Of a stretch of DNA of 64,000 nucleotides, positions 16,184 to 24,583 are shown in pieces. Both the position numbers and the translations under genes were made by a program. Within the stretch, counting starts at the first letter, position 1; each line of letters opens with the position of its first letter. The notes beneath the pieces are model-generated. The model saw only the letters and a list, made by a program, of their open reading frames with translations. It was not told where the DNA came from and did not search any database. The DNA comes from JALZAI01 sp038212215 (lineage in GTDB: Bacteria; Actinomycetota; Actinomycetes; Mycobacteriales; Jatrophihabitantaceae), in NCBI GenBank assembly GCA_038212215.1, contig JBBQUT010000018.1:22766-86765 (forward strand), given 5' to 3'.

Positions 16184-17533
16184 TCAGCAGGATGTGTACC
16201 AGGAGCCGTGGTAGCGGTGAGCGGCGTCGATGTACCACGTGCCGCCGGTGCCGCGGATCATTGTGTAGTCGATGGTCCAGTTGTCGCAGGTGTCATGCCC
16301 GTTCGGCCCCTTGTCGGCCCGCTGCAGGCTGGTGAAAGCCAGCGCGACGCGGACGGTGTCGGCGTCGGTGCGCCCGGCGTCGAGCACGGTCACACCGGAG
16401 TCGTAGCTAGTCGCGTCGCCGGCGGCAAAGGCTGCCTCGTTGCCTATTGCAGCCTGCTTTCGCGAGCTGAATACGTGGTAGGCAGCGGAGTAGTCGCCTG
16501 TGTTGATCCCGTCGAAGTAGGTGTTGAACGCGGTAGCGATGCCGGCCGCGTCGGTGGTGCCGATTCCACCACCGGACGGCGGCGGTACGTCCGCCGACGA
16601 TTGCGATGGCCCGAGCGGATTCTGACATGTGGCGGCGGATTGCGGAGCGGGATTATTGCGCCATAGATCGGTCACCGCGCGCGCCTGAAACGCCGGGACC
16701 GCGTAACCAATCCCATTCGCGTCGATCCGCTGAGCGTCGACCAGTCCGACGACAGTTCCGTCAAGGGCGACCAGGGGGCCGCCGCTGTTTCCCGGATTGA
16801 TGGCCGTGTCCGTCTCGATCAACCCGGACAGCGACACCCCGTTCACCTCGATATTGCGGTCTAGCCCACTCACGCCACCCTGCGTGAGCGTAATCGGATC
16901 GCCGACGGGAAACCCGATCGCGGCGACCCGGTCGCCGACAGCCGGCCGTGCCCGGGCAAAGGCGAAGTGATGTCCCGTGAGCGGCCGGTCGGAACGTACC
17001 AAGGCGAGATCGCGGGTCGCGTCGGTGCCGATCACGGTTCCCGTGGCACGCTGATCGCCGACAATCAGACTGATGAGCGCCGATTGATCAACGACGTGCT
17101 CGACTGTCGCCACCAGTGTCGACGAGAGCAGGAATCCAGATCCCACACCTGCGGCCGAGCAACTCAGCGTCTCGATCCGGACGACTCCGGATTGTTCGCT
17201 GCGATACACGCTCGCAAAGTCCCGCGCCGGCGTAGTCGCGGACGGCGAGGTCACTGCGGTAGTAGGCGATGTCGTGGTGGGGTGTGCCGTCGGCGATTGC
17301 GCCACCGGTGTGCCCGAAGAACTGTCCTGGCGCGACAGAACAATGGCGACCGCTCCCCCGACGATGAGGCACGCGAGCACCACGGCGAGAACAATCGGGA
17401 TGAGGTGGTTGCGTTGCCGCGCACTCGGCGCGATATCGCCGACAGGTGATTCGATAGGACTCAGTGGTGCGCCGCAGCGCTGACAGTAGCGATCGTGCTC
17501 GTTGGCGGGACCGCCACATCGTTTGCAGTACAA
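16184..17533 (-). CDS. Membrane-anchored trypsin-like serine protease with N-terminal zinc ribbon
   Basis: About 449 residues in three parts: an N-terminal zinc ribbon (CKRCGG...YCQRCG, residues 3-25), a single membrane helix (about 45-68) and an extracytoplasmic trypsin-like protease. The triad is His in TVEHVVDQ, Asp in TRDLALVR and Ser in NPGNSGGPLV. The last 120 residues look NTF2-like (FNTYFDGINTGDYSAAYHVF, then WTIDYTMIRG) and there is no PDZ domain. TTG 17533 is chosen: a GGAGG-containing site lies about six bases upstream and the protein then opens with the zinc ribbon. Substrate unknown. Confidence 0.86.
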   Translation of the reverse strand: MYCKRCGGPANEHDRYCQRCGAPLSPIESPVGDIAPSARQRNHLIPIVLAVVLACLIVGGAVAIVLSRQDSSSGTPVAQSPTAHPTTTSPTTAVTSPSATTPARDFASVYRSEQSGVVRIETLSCSAAGVGSGFLLSSTLVATVEHVVDQSALISLIVGDQRATGTVIGTDATRDLALVRSDRPLTGHHFAFARARPAVGDRVAAIGFPVGDPITLTQGGVSGLDRNIEVNGVSLSGLIETDTAINPGNSGGPLVALDGTVVGLVDAQRIDANGIGYAVPAFQARAVTDLWRNNPAPQSAATCQNPLGPSQSSADVPPPSGGGIGTTDAAGIATAFNTYFDGINTGDYSAAYHVFSSRKQAAIGNEAAFAAGDATSYDSGVTVLDAGRTDADTVRVALAFTSLQRADKGPNGHDTCDNWTIDYTMIRGTGGTWYIDAAHRYHGSWYTSC

Positions 17534-17620
17534 GGCACCCTCCCGAGGTGTCCGCGCCAGCTTGCGGCACAAACCGGGATAGATCAAGTACTGCCGCAGA
17601 GTCTCTTGTTACCTTCAGGC

Positions 17621-18031
17621 ATGACCGTGGACGTCCTCGCGCTGGGGGCATGGTGCGATCTGGTGCCCGCCCAGGAGTATTCGGCGAGCCCCGTTGGCGT
17701 CTCGTTCACCGTCCACGAATTTGCTGAACTCGATGACGGCAGGCGGGTCACGTTGCACTCCGAGCGCGGCTTCACCAGCTGGCTGCGCTCCACGTCGGAC
17801 CCGCAACCTGCTGATCAGTGGGCGCACCTGACCCCGGAAGGCCTCGAGTCCGACGTGCGGACGGTGGTCCTGCCCGACGACGACAATGGGGAAGACCACC
17901 CGTGGCAGTGGCTGGCTGGACTGCTCCGTCGGCACGGAGTCGACGCGTCGATCGAGCGCCTGAGTGCAGTTCCGTATCGGGTGGAATTCAGCGAGCGACT
18001 CACCCAGAAACTGAGCGCACGCTCGCCGTAG
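17621..18031 (+). CDS. Small conserved-looking protein of unknown function
   Basis: 136 residues, acidic, soluble, with no membrane segment or recognised motif. Third codon positions are strongly GC-rich in this frame, which supports a real gene over the opposite-strand reading at the same place. The ATG at 17621 is used; an upstream extension would run into the divergent protease gene. It is divergent from the protease and convergent with the CoxE-like gene. I do not recognise a family. Confidence 0.7.
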   Translation: MTVDVLALGAWCDLVPAQEYSASPVGVSFTVHEFAELDDGRRVTLHSERGFTSWLRSTSDPQPADQWAHLTPEGLESDVRTVVLPDDDNGEDHPWQWLAGLLRRHGVDASIERLSAVPYRVEFSERLTQKLSARSP

Positions 18032-18100
18032 CTGCACAAGTGAATGCAGATCGAGCCCGAATGGCATGGTCACTGCTAGCTCCCTTGAGGAGCGGCACGC

Positions 18101-19480
18101 TCAGACCAGATCGCGCACGAACTGCCCCAGCTGTGCGAGGTTGCGGCACTCGACCATTGGCACGATCTCGCCCACCTCAGCGGCTGCCGAGTCGCCGGTA
18201 TCCCATGCGACGCGCCGTTCCGGGTTGAGCCAGTAGGCCCGTCGCGCCAGACTCGCGATCCAGCGCAAGGCAGGCAATGCCAGATCGCCGTAGTTCGAAC
18301 GGGCGTCACCGAGGACGAGCAGCGATGTGCGGGTGGTGATCGCGTCCAGGTGCCGCTCCGCGAACAAACCGAACACCCGCCCATAGTCGGTGCGTCCGTA
18401 CCAGCCACGCACGTTGGCCTCGGCGGCAAGCCTGGTCACCGATTCGACGACGTCGGCGCCCGGGCGAAACAGCTTGCTGACCTCGTCGACGTCGTCGATG
18501 AACGCGAACACCCGTACCCGGGTGAACTGTTCACGCATCGCATGAATCAACAGCAGCGTGAAATGCGCGAACGCAGTCACCGATTCGCTCACATCGCACA
18601 GGATCACAAGATCAGTCTTTTTCGGGTGGCGGGGCCGGTGGACGGTGTCGACCGGCACGCCGCCGGAGGACAGCGACGAGCGGATGGTGCGCCGGAAGTC
18701 GAGCTGGCCACGCCTGCCGCGCCGGTGCTCGATCGCCAGCCGCGCCGCGAGTCGCCGGGCCAGCGGCTGAATCTCACGCCGGATCGCGTACAAGTCCGCG
18801 CGCGTCGCGCTCAGCAGATCGATTCGGTCCACACTTGGTCGTACCGCCGTGCGCGCAACCTGCTCCGCGCCGGTGATCTCAGCCTGCCGACGCTGCACCT
18901 CAGTGTCGAGCAATCGCTCGAAGCGCGCGATGCCGGCAGCGAACCGGGTACGCGCGGCCCGCACGCCGAGACCTGAGTCGTCGTCAGCACGCCCGTACAG
19001 CGCCTGCTCGAGCAACCCGGCCAGCAACGTCTGCGCCGAGATCCTGTTTCTCGCCGCGTAACCCGACCACGCCTGCCCACCGGACCCGGACCCGGATGCG
19101 GCGACGGCGCCGTAGCGGGCGACCCCGGTGCGAGCCATCCGAGACAACTCCGCGTCGTCGCCACTGAGCAATGCGTTGCCGAGCTGCGCGCGATACTGCT
19201 GCAGCTCGGGTGTCATTCGGGCGGACGGCGTATCGGGTGCAGGCTCGTCGCCTGCGCCGCGCGCGGCCGGGAAATACAGATCGAACAGCGTGTCGAACGC
19301 GCCGCGCTGCGCCTGGCGCTTCATCAGCGCCGCCGCATACGAGGCGCGCAACTGCACCCGGTCGAGCATGTCGATGACGCGCAGCGCTGCCGCTGCGTCG
19401 AGGTCCTCGGCCACCGACACCGGCAATCCGGCGCGGCGCAGCGCCACCACGAACTCGACATGTCGATCCAACAGGCTCAT
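18101..19480 (-). CDS. VWA domain protein, CoxE-like
   Basis: 459 residues. The C-terminal half is a von Willebrand A domain with the MIDAS motif DVSES (in LVILCDVSESVTAFAHF, about residue 293) and a later metal Thr/Asp region (GYGRTDYGRVF-like). The N-terminal half is helical, as in CoxE proteins. Such proteins pair with a MoxR AAA+ ATPase as a metal-insertion or maturation chaperone; the partner is directly upstream. No carbon monoxide dehydrogenase genes are nearby, so the client is unknown. Its ATG overlaps the TGA of a 25-codon micro-ORF (19477-19554) belonging to the repeat family. Confidence 0.9.
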   Translation of the reverse strand: MSLLDRHVEFVVALRRAGLPVSVAEDLDAAAALRVIDMLDRVQLRASYAAALMKRQAQRGAFDTLFDLYFPAARGAGDEPAPDTPSARMTPELQQYRAQLGNALLSGDDAELSRMARTGVARYGAVAASGSGSGGQAWSGYAARNRISAQTLLAGLLEQALYGRADDDSGLGVRAARTRFAAGIARFERLLDTEVQRRQAEITGAEQVARTAVRPSVDRIDLLSATRADLYAIRREIQPLARRLAARLAIEHRRGRRGQLDFRRTIRSSLSSGGVPVDTVHRPRHPKKTDLVILCDVSESVTAFAHFTLLLIHAMREQFTRVRVFAFIDDVDEVSKLFRPGADVVESVTRLAAEANVRGWYGRTDYGRVFGLFAERHLDAITTRTSLLVLGDARSNYGDLALPALRWIASLARRAYWLNPERRVAWDTGDSAAAEVGEIVPMVECRNLAQLGQFVRDLV

Positions 19481-19554
19481 GCCCGAGCCTCGCTTCGCTC
19501 ATTCGGGCATGCGGAGACGCAATGACATGTGATCGCTCGGCAAGCCTCGCTCAT
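19477..19554 (-). other. Repeat-family micro-ORF bridging the MoxR and CoxE-like genes
   Basis: An ATG at 19554, six bases after the MoxR stop, opens a 25-codon frame (begins MSEACRAITC, ends NERSEARA) whose TGA overlaps the CoxE-like ATG as ATGA. Both ends match the 71-bp repeat before the FetB-type gene; the middle is diverged. It fills the whole gap between two functionally coupled genes. Confidence 0.55.
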
Positions 19555-19560
19555 GACCAG

Positions 19561-20427
19561 TCAGTCCGCCACGGACGGGAGGCCAAGTTCCTTGATTGCC
19601 CGCTCGTGGTCAGCGGCGTGCTTGAGCACCACACCCAGCGTCATCGCAGTCGCGGTCTCGTCGAGGTGGTCAATGCCCAACGCCAGCAGGGTGCGCGCCC
19701 AGTCGATCGATTCGGCCAGCGACGGTAGCTTGCGCAACTCGAGCGTGCGCAGCAGCGCGGCGGCGCGCGCAACCTGCTCCGCCAGTTCTTGCTCGATGCC
19801 CGGCACGCGGCCGAGCAGGATGTCGCGCTCGCGCTCAGGCGTCGGGTAGTCCAAGTAGAGGTAAAGGCAGCGCCGCTTGAGCGCCTCGGACAGCTCACGG
19901 TTGGCATTGGATGTCAGCACCACGAACGGCCGGCGGACCGCGACCACTGTGCCCAGCTCGGGAATCGACACCTGGAAGTCCGAGAGCACTTCCAGCAGCA
20001 ACGCCTCCACCTCGACGTCGGTCTTGTCGATCTCGTCCACCAGCAGGACGGTCGGATCGCTGCGCCGGATTGCAGCGAGTAGCGGCCGGGTGAGCAAGAA
20101 TTCCTCGGTAAAGATGTCGTCGTGGGTCTGCTCCCATGCCTGGTCGTTCGGCGCGGCTTGGATGCGCAGCAGCTGTTTCTTGTAGTTCCACTCGTACAGC
20201 GCGCGGGACTCGTCCAGGCCTTCGTAGCACTGCAATCGGAGAAGCTCCGCGCCGACCGCGGAAGCGACGGCCTTCGCGAGCTCGGTCTTACCCACCCCCG
20301 CAGGGCCTTCCACGAGCAGCGGGCGCTCTAGCCGGCCGGCCAGGAAGACCGTCGTGGACGTTGCGGTGTCGGCGAGGTAACCGGCGCGGGCTAGCCGCTC
20401 GCGAGCGTCGGCGGGCGAGCTGAACAC
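19561..20427 (-). CDS. MoxR family AAA+ ATPase
   Basis: A 288-residue AAA+ ATPase. Walker A is GPAGVGKTEL (about 41-50), Walker B is TVLLVDEIDK and sensor 1 is VVLTSNANRELS; the arginine-finger region is LKRRCLYLYLDYP. MoxR proteins remodel or load metals into client enzymes together with VWA partners such as the adjacent CoxE-like protein. GTG 20427 is the start because a perfect AGGAGG lies six to seven bases upstream; a longer reading to 20454 would swallow that site. Confidence 0.93.
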   Translation of the reverse strand: MFSSPADARERLARAGYLADTATSTTVFLAGRLERPLLVEGPAGVGKTELAKAVASAVGAELLRLQCYEGLDESRALYEWNYKKQLLRIQAAPNDQAWEQTHDDIFTEEFLLTRPLLAAIRRSDPTVLLVDEIDKTDVEVEALLLEVLSDFQVSIPELGTVVAVRRPFVVLTSNANRELSEALKRRCLYLYLDYPTPERERDILLGRVPGIEQELAEQVARAAALLRTLELRKLPSLAESIDWARTLLALGIDHLDETATAMTLGVVLKHAADHERAIKELGLPSVAD

Positions 20428-20530
20428 GGTGTGCCTCCTAATTTCGGCTGACACTCTCGGCTACGTTGTCCGCAGCCGGGTGGCGCAATCACCGTAACCG
20501 CAGGCTCACCGTCCACACCCGGAGGTAGTC

Positions 20531-21289
20531 ATGTCAGAAATGGTCCGCAAACTGATCGCAGAGTTCGTCGGCACCACCATCCTGGTGTTCTTCGCTGTCG
20601 GCTCAGCCGTATTCGGCTTCGACAAGATCGGCCCGATCGGCGTCGCGTTCGCTTTTGGATTTGCCCTATTGGCACTTGCCTACGCGATCGGCCCCACGTC
20701 GGGCTGCCACGTGAACCCGGCAGTAACTCTCGGTGTCCTGCTGTCAAAGGGAATGCCGGCCAGTGAGGCGGTCGGCTACTGGGTAGCGCAGTTCCTCGGC
20801 GGCATTTTCGGTGCGGCGCTGTTGAAGTTGCTGACCAGCTCGTTTGGCGACGTGAAGGATCAGACCGGTGCGCTTGGCAGCAACGACTGGGGCCCGAACA
20901 TCAGCGGTCCGGGTGCGTTCGTGCTCGAGATCATTCTGACCTTCCTGCTGGTCGCGGTTGTACTCCTGGTCACCGGCCGGGCTGCGGCACCGGGTTTCGC
21001 CGGCCTCGCGATCGGTTTGTCGCTGACCGTCATTCATCTGGTCGGCATTCCGTTGGACGGCACGTCGGTGAATCCGGCGCGCTCGTTTGGTCCTGCCCTG
21101 TTCAACGGCGACGGCACAGTGCTGGCACACGTCTGGCTCTTCATCGTCGCGCCCCTCGTCGGCGCGGCACTGGCTGCGGTGCTCGTGCCGGTGCTCACGC
21201 CGCATCAGTTCCCGGGCGCACCGGCGACATACGAAGCGGGCAGCGACCCCACCGGCGCGGACGTCCCCGGCGACACGGCCGTGGCCTGA
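20531..21289 (+). CDS. aqpZ: Aquaporin (MIP family), AqpZ-like
   Basis: 252 residues with six membrane helices and the two half-helix NPA boxes, CHVNPAVT and TSVNPARS, which mark a water or glycerol channel. His in CHVNPA and the Arg after the second NPA fit the water-selective AqpZ type. A GGAGG site precedes the ATG. The hydrophilic tail (about 25 residues) is rich in Ala, Pro and Gly. It is convergent with the acyl-CoA synthetase gene, with four bases between stops, and no terminator hairpin is evident. Confidence 0.94.
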   Translation: MSEMVRKLIAEFVGTTILVFFAVGSAVFGFDKIGPIGVAFAFGFALLALAYAIGPTSGCHVNPAVTLGVLLSKGMPASEAVGYWVAQFLGGIFGAALLKLLTSSFGDVKDQTGALGSNDWGPNISGPGAFVLEIILTFLLVAVVLLVTGRAAAPGFAGLAIGLSLTVIHLVGIPLDGTSVNPARSFGPALFNGDGTVLAHVWLFIVAPLVGAALAAVLVPVLTPHQFPGAPATYEAGSDPTGADVPGDTAVA

Positions 21290-21293
21290 GTGC

Positions 21294-22925
21294 TCAGCGC
21301 AATTCGCGGCGCAGGATCTTCCCGCTCACGGTCTTAGGCAGCTCGTCAAGGAATTCAATGATCCGCGGGTACTTGTACGCGGCCATTCGCTGCTTGCAGA
21401 ACGAGCGCAGTTCGTCGGCGCTCACCTGCACGCCCGGCTTCACCGCGACGAACGCCTTGACTGTCTCGCCTCGGTAGCCGTCGTCGGCACCGACCACAGC
21501 TGCCTCGCGGACGGCCGGGTGCTCGTAGAGCACGTCCTCAACCTCGCGCGGCCACACCTTGAACCCAGATGCATTGATCTGATCCTTCTTGCGGTCGACG
21601 ATGTAGAACCAGCCGGCGTCATCCATGAACCCGACGTCGCCCGTATGGAACTGGCCGCCCGGCATGGCGCCCGCCGTCTCCTCCGGCTTGTTCCAGTAGC
21701 CCTGCGCGATCTGCGGGCCGGCGAGCACGATCTCACCGGCCTGCATCGGCGCAAGTTCCGCCCCGTCGTCGCCGACGATGCGCGCGGCGGTGTCCGAGAC
21801 GGGCACGCCGATAGCGACCGCACCGGAATCCGGATCCACCGGTGCCTCACGCGAGAAGGGCACCACGATCGCCGGGCTCGTCGACTCGGTCAGGCCGTAG
21901 CCGTTGTGGATGTAGTGGCCGAACTTCGCGCGGTAGCTTTCCAGCGCGGCGGCCGGGATCGGCGCACCGCCGGAGTACACCGAGCGCAGCGAGGCCAGTA
22001 GCTCCGGACGCACCTCCGGATTGTTTGTCCAGGCGATGAACACGGTGATGGCGCCGATGATGAAGGTTGCGCCGTGCTCCGCGATGGCCTCCGCGGACAC
22101 GAGCGGATCGAAGCGATAGGTCAACACCAGAGGCGCCGGCACGATCAGCGACACCGAGATGTGCCCGATGAGGCCGGTGATGTGAAACAGCGGCGCCACA
22201 CCGAACACCACGTCTTCTTCACCGACGTGCACCCAGTCGCGATAAATCTGTGCCGTGAAAACGACGTTGCGATGGGTGTTGATCGAGCCCTTCGGCGGCC
22301 CGGTCGTGCCGGACGTGTACGGCAGGAACGCGATGTCGTCGCCACTGAGCTGCACCGGTTCGGGTGTGCGTCCGTGGTTAGCGTTGATCATCTCGAGCAG
22401 GTCGGGAACGCCGTCGACCCGCAAGCGGGTAGACGCCGAAAAGATGCGCGGGTCGTTGCGGGTCTGGTAGTCCAGTTCGGACGTGGTGATGACGTGGCGC
22501 ACGCCCAAACCGGCGATCGCCTTCTCGACGACGGGATAGCCGCTCTCCAGACAGATGACCACCGACGATGCGCTGTCGGAGAGGACCGCTGCGAGCTCGC
22601 GTTCTCGATACATCGAATTGGCCGGGACGACCGTGGCCCCGAGCTTCCAGGTCGCGACAACGCTCACCACGAACTGCGGAACGTTCTGCATGAACAGCGC
22701 GACCCGGTCGCCGCGCCCGACGCCGAGGTCGGCCAGGACGGCGGCCAGCGCCGAGGACTGCACGTCGAGTTCCTGAACGGTGAGCGTCGCGTCGAAGTAC
22801 TTCACGATCGGACGCTGTGGCGCGCGCTGGACAGCCGCTAGGAACATGTCCAGCGCGCTTTCGTGCTCGATCTCGCTGTGCTGCGCCACGTCGTCGTCGT
22901 AGAGGTCGAGCCATGGACTGGTCAT
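21294..22925 (-). CDS. AMP-dependent acyl-CoA synthetase/ligase
   Basis: A 543-residue ANL-superfamily enzyme that activates a carboxylate as acyl-AMP then acyl-CoA. The P-loop YTSGTTGPPKGS (about 207-218), the A5 motif NGYGLTEST, A7 HTGDVGFMDDAGWFYIVDR and the catalytic lysine in SGKILRREL at the C-terminus are all present. Its ATG overlaps the TGA of the phosphotriesterase-like gene (ATGA), so the two are translationally coupled. The substrate is unknown; the partner suggests a lactone- or ester-derived acid. Confidence 0.94.
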   Translation of the reverse strand: MTSPWLDLYDDDVAQHSEIEHESALDMFLAAVQRAPQRPIVKYFDATLTVQELDVQSSALAAVLADLGVGRGDRVALFMQNVPQFVVSVVATWKLGATVVPANSMYRERELAAVLSDSASSVVICLESGYPVVEKAIAGLGVRHVITTSELDYQTRNDPRIFSASTRLRVDGVPDLLEMINANHGRTPEPVQLSGDDIAFLPYTSGTTGPPKGSINTHRNVVFTAQIYRDWVHVGEEDVVFGVAPLFHITGLIGHISVSLIVPAPLVLTYRFDPLVSAEAIAEHGATFIIGAITVFIAWTNNPEVRPELLASLRSVYSGGAPIPAAALESYRAKFGHYIHNGYGLTESTSPAIVVPFSREAPVDPDSGAVAIGVPVSDTAARIVGDDGAELAPMQAGEIVLAGPQIAQGYWNKPEETAGAMPGGQFHTGDVGFMDDAGWFYIVDRKKDQINASGFKVWPREVEDVLYEHPAVREAAVVGADDGYRGETVKAFVAVKPGVQVSADELRSFCKQRMAAYKYPRIIEFLDELPKTVSGKILRRELR

Positions 22926-23794
22926 TGGACGCGCTCCCCGCCGAAATAGACCCTCGGATTCTCGACCAGCATCGTAGTGATCTGATCCTCGGTGACGCCA
23001 CGCTCCAGCAGCGCGGGCAGCACGTCCTTGGAGATGTGCGTGTAGTTCCAGTTCGGCACCGTCGCGCGCTGCTCGAAGGGCAGCAGCACGTCCAGGCCGA
23101 AGCGGTCCATGCCGAGGTAGGAGCCGGCGTCGGCCAGCGCCGTGAGGTATTCCAGGTCGGTGGTGTCGCCCGAGTGGCCGATCACGACGCGGGTCAGGTC
23201 GACGCCCTCGTCACGCAGCACGCTCTGCGCGACCAGCCCCGAGCGGGTGTGTGGGTTGGTGTGCACCGTGATCGGCGCGCCTGTGCGTACGTGCGCCTGG
23301 GCAACCGCGCGCATCACCCGCTCGACACCGGGCGTCAGGCCCGGCTCTTCGATCGCGCACTTCAGGAAGGCAGCACGCACCCCGGTGTCGGCGATCCCGA
23401 CGGTGAGGTCGCGGACGAACAGTTCGGTGAGCGGCTCCGGCTTGTCGAACAGCAGGGCGGGTCCGTTGTAGTGGAACTGGAATGGGATGTCGTGGTAGGT
23501 GTACACGCCGGTGGCCACCACGATGTTGATGTCGACCTGAGCGTTCACCGCCTCGATCCGGGGGATGTAGCGGCCCAGGCCCAGCACGGTCGGGTCGACG
23601 ATGCTCTTGATGCCTAACCCGGCGAGCTCGCTCAGCTGCGCCACCGCGTCGGCGACGCGGACCTCCTCCTCCCAGTAGTCAGCGCCGTAGTTGTTCTGGA
23701 ACTCGGTGCCGAGGACGAACACATGCTCGTGCATGAGGGTCGAGCCGAGCTCCGCGTCGTCGATCTCGCCGCGCACCGTGCTGATGGTTGCCAT
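22922..23794 (-). CDS. Phosphotriesterase-family metal-dependent hydrolase
   Basis: 290 residues of the amidohydrolase fold. Metal ligands are visible as HEH (MHEHVFVLG), the probable carboxylated Lys in AAFLKCAIEEPG, the His residues in PITVHTNPHT and VVIGHSGD, and Asp in LGMDRFG. The family includes lactonases and organophosphate hydrolases; a lactonase-like role is most likely in a housekeeping genome. It is coupled to the acyl-CoA synthetase after it and follows a membrane protein gene by seven bases; the stop of that gene sits within this gene's AAAGGTGATG ribosome-site region. Confidence 0.9.
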   Translation of the reverse strand: MATISTVRGEIDDAELGSTLMHEHVFVLGTEFQNNYGADYWEEEVRVADAVAQLSELAGLGIKSIVDPTVLGLGRYIPRIEAVNAQVDINIVVATGVYTYHDIPFQFHYNGPALLFDKPEPLTELFVRDLTVGIADTGVRAAFLKCAIEEPGLTPGVERVMRAVAQAHVRTGAPITVHTNPHTRSGLVAQSVLRDEGVDLTRVVIGHSGDTTDLEYLTALADAGSYLGMDRFGLDVLLPFEQRATVPNWNYTHISKDVLPALLERGVTEDQITTMLVENPRVYFGGERVQ

Positions 23795-23801
23795 GGCGTC
23801 A

Positions 23802-24416
23802 TCACCTTTCGTGGGCGGGGAGTTCGGGGCCGGAAAGGTCGTGGAGAAAGGCGTTCGGCTCGAGTTCGTCGTCCGAGCGCCGATCGGCGCGCGACGCAGC
23901 GGCCGCGCGCGCCACCGACAAGCTCAGCGGAAGCCCCAGGGACAGCAGTAGGCCCGACGCCAGCAGATACCACAGCGAGACGTCGGGCGCGCGGTCGTCG
24001 GAGTCCGGGACGAAGACGGTGCCCCAGCCGGCGCAGCTGATGTGCAGGCGGCCGCTGACTGGCGCCTGGAAATGCGCGAACGTGTCCACCGCCTTGGTGT
24101 CGCCCGCTTCGGCGGTGAGCGTAAGGCTCTGGGTGTCGGTGTTGCCGACCGTCCACATGCAGTTCGGATCGAGCACGCCGCTGGACGACTGGCGCACGCC
24201 GCGCGCGCGCAGCGCGCGCGCCCCGCCGGAGACGGCCAGCGAATAGGTCTTGCCCTCGGTAACCCGCACGGCGGACGGCGGCGTTGCCGAGTCGGCGTAG
24301 GGCAGCCGCTCGGCTCCGCTCACCACCCGCCACAACCCGAGGCAGAGCAGCCCGAGCAGCACCGACACGATCGCGACCGCCAGGCGGGCGGGGGTCGGGT
24401 GGGGCCGGGCCGTCAT
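23802..24416 (-). CDS. Putative membrane protein with extracytoplasmic loop, unknown function
   Basis: 204 residues with two membrane helices (about 11-31 and 146-170) flanking an extracytoplasmic domain of about 110 residues that contains two cysteines (LDPNCMW, HISCAGW), possibly disulfide-linked. The C-terminal tail is charged and cytoplasmic. It is the first gene of an operon with the phosphotriesterase-like and acyl-CoA synthetase genes. I do not recognise the family. Confidence 0.75.
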   Translation of the reverse strand: MTARPHPTPARLAVAIVSVLLGLLCLGLWRVVSGAERLPYADSATPPSAVRVTEGKTYSLAVSGGARALRARGVRQSSSGVLDPNCMWTVGNTDTQSLTLTAEAGDTKAVDTFAHFQAPVSGRLHISCAGWGTVFVPDSDDRAPDVSLWYLLASGLLLSLGLPLSLSVARAAAASRADRRSDDELEPNAFLHDLSGPELPAHER

Positions 24417-24583
24417 GTTCGCAAGATTAGTGGTCGATGATCTGTGCGAACCGCGACCGCCCCCGCGCCGACGGCGGCAAGATCAACCATTTCCGGCCGA
24501 ACCTGCACCTTTGCCCTGATCGACGCTAGCCTCAGGGTGGTTGCCCGGTTGGGCGCGCAAATCGGCCGGGGGCGGGAGTTCGT

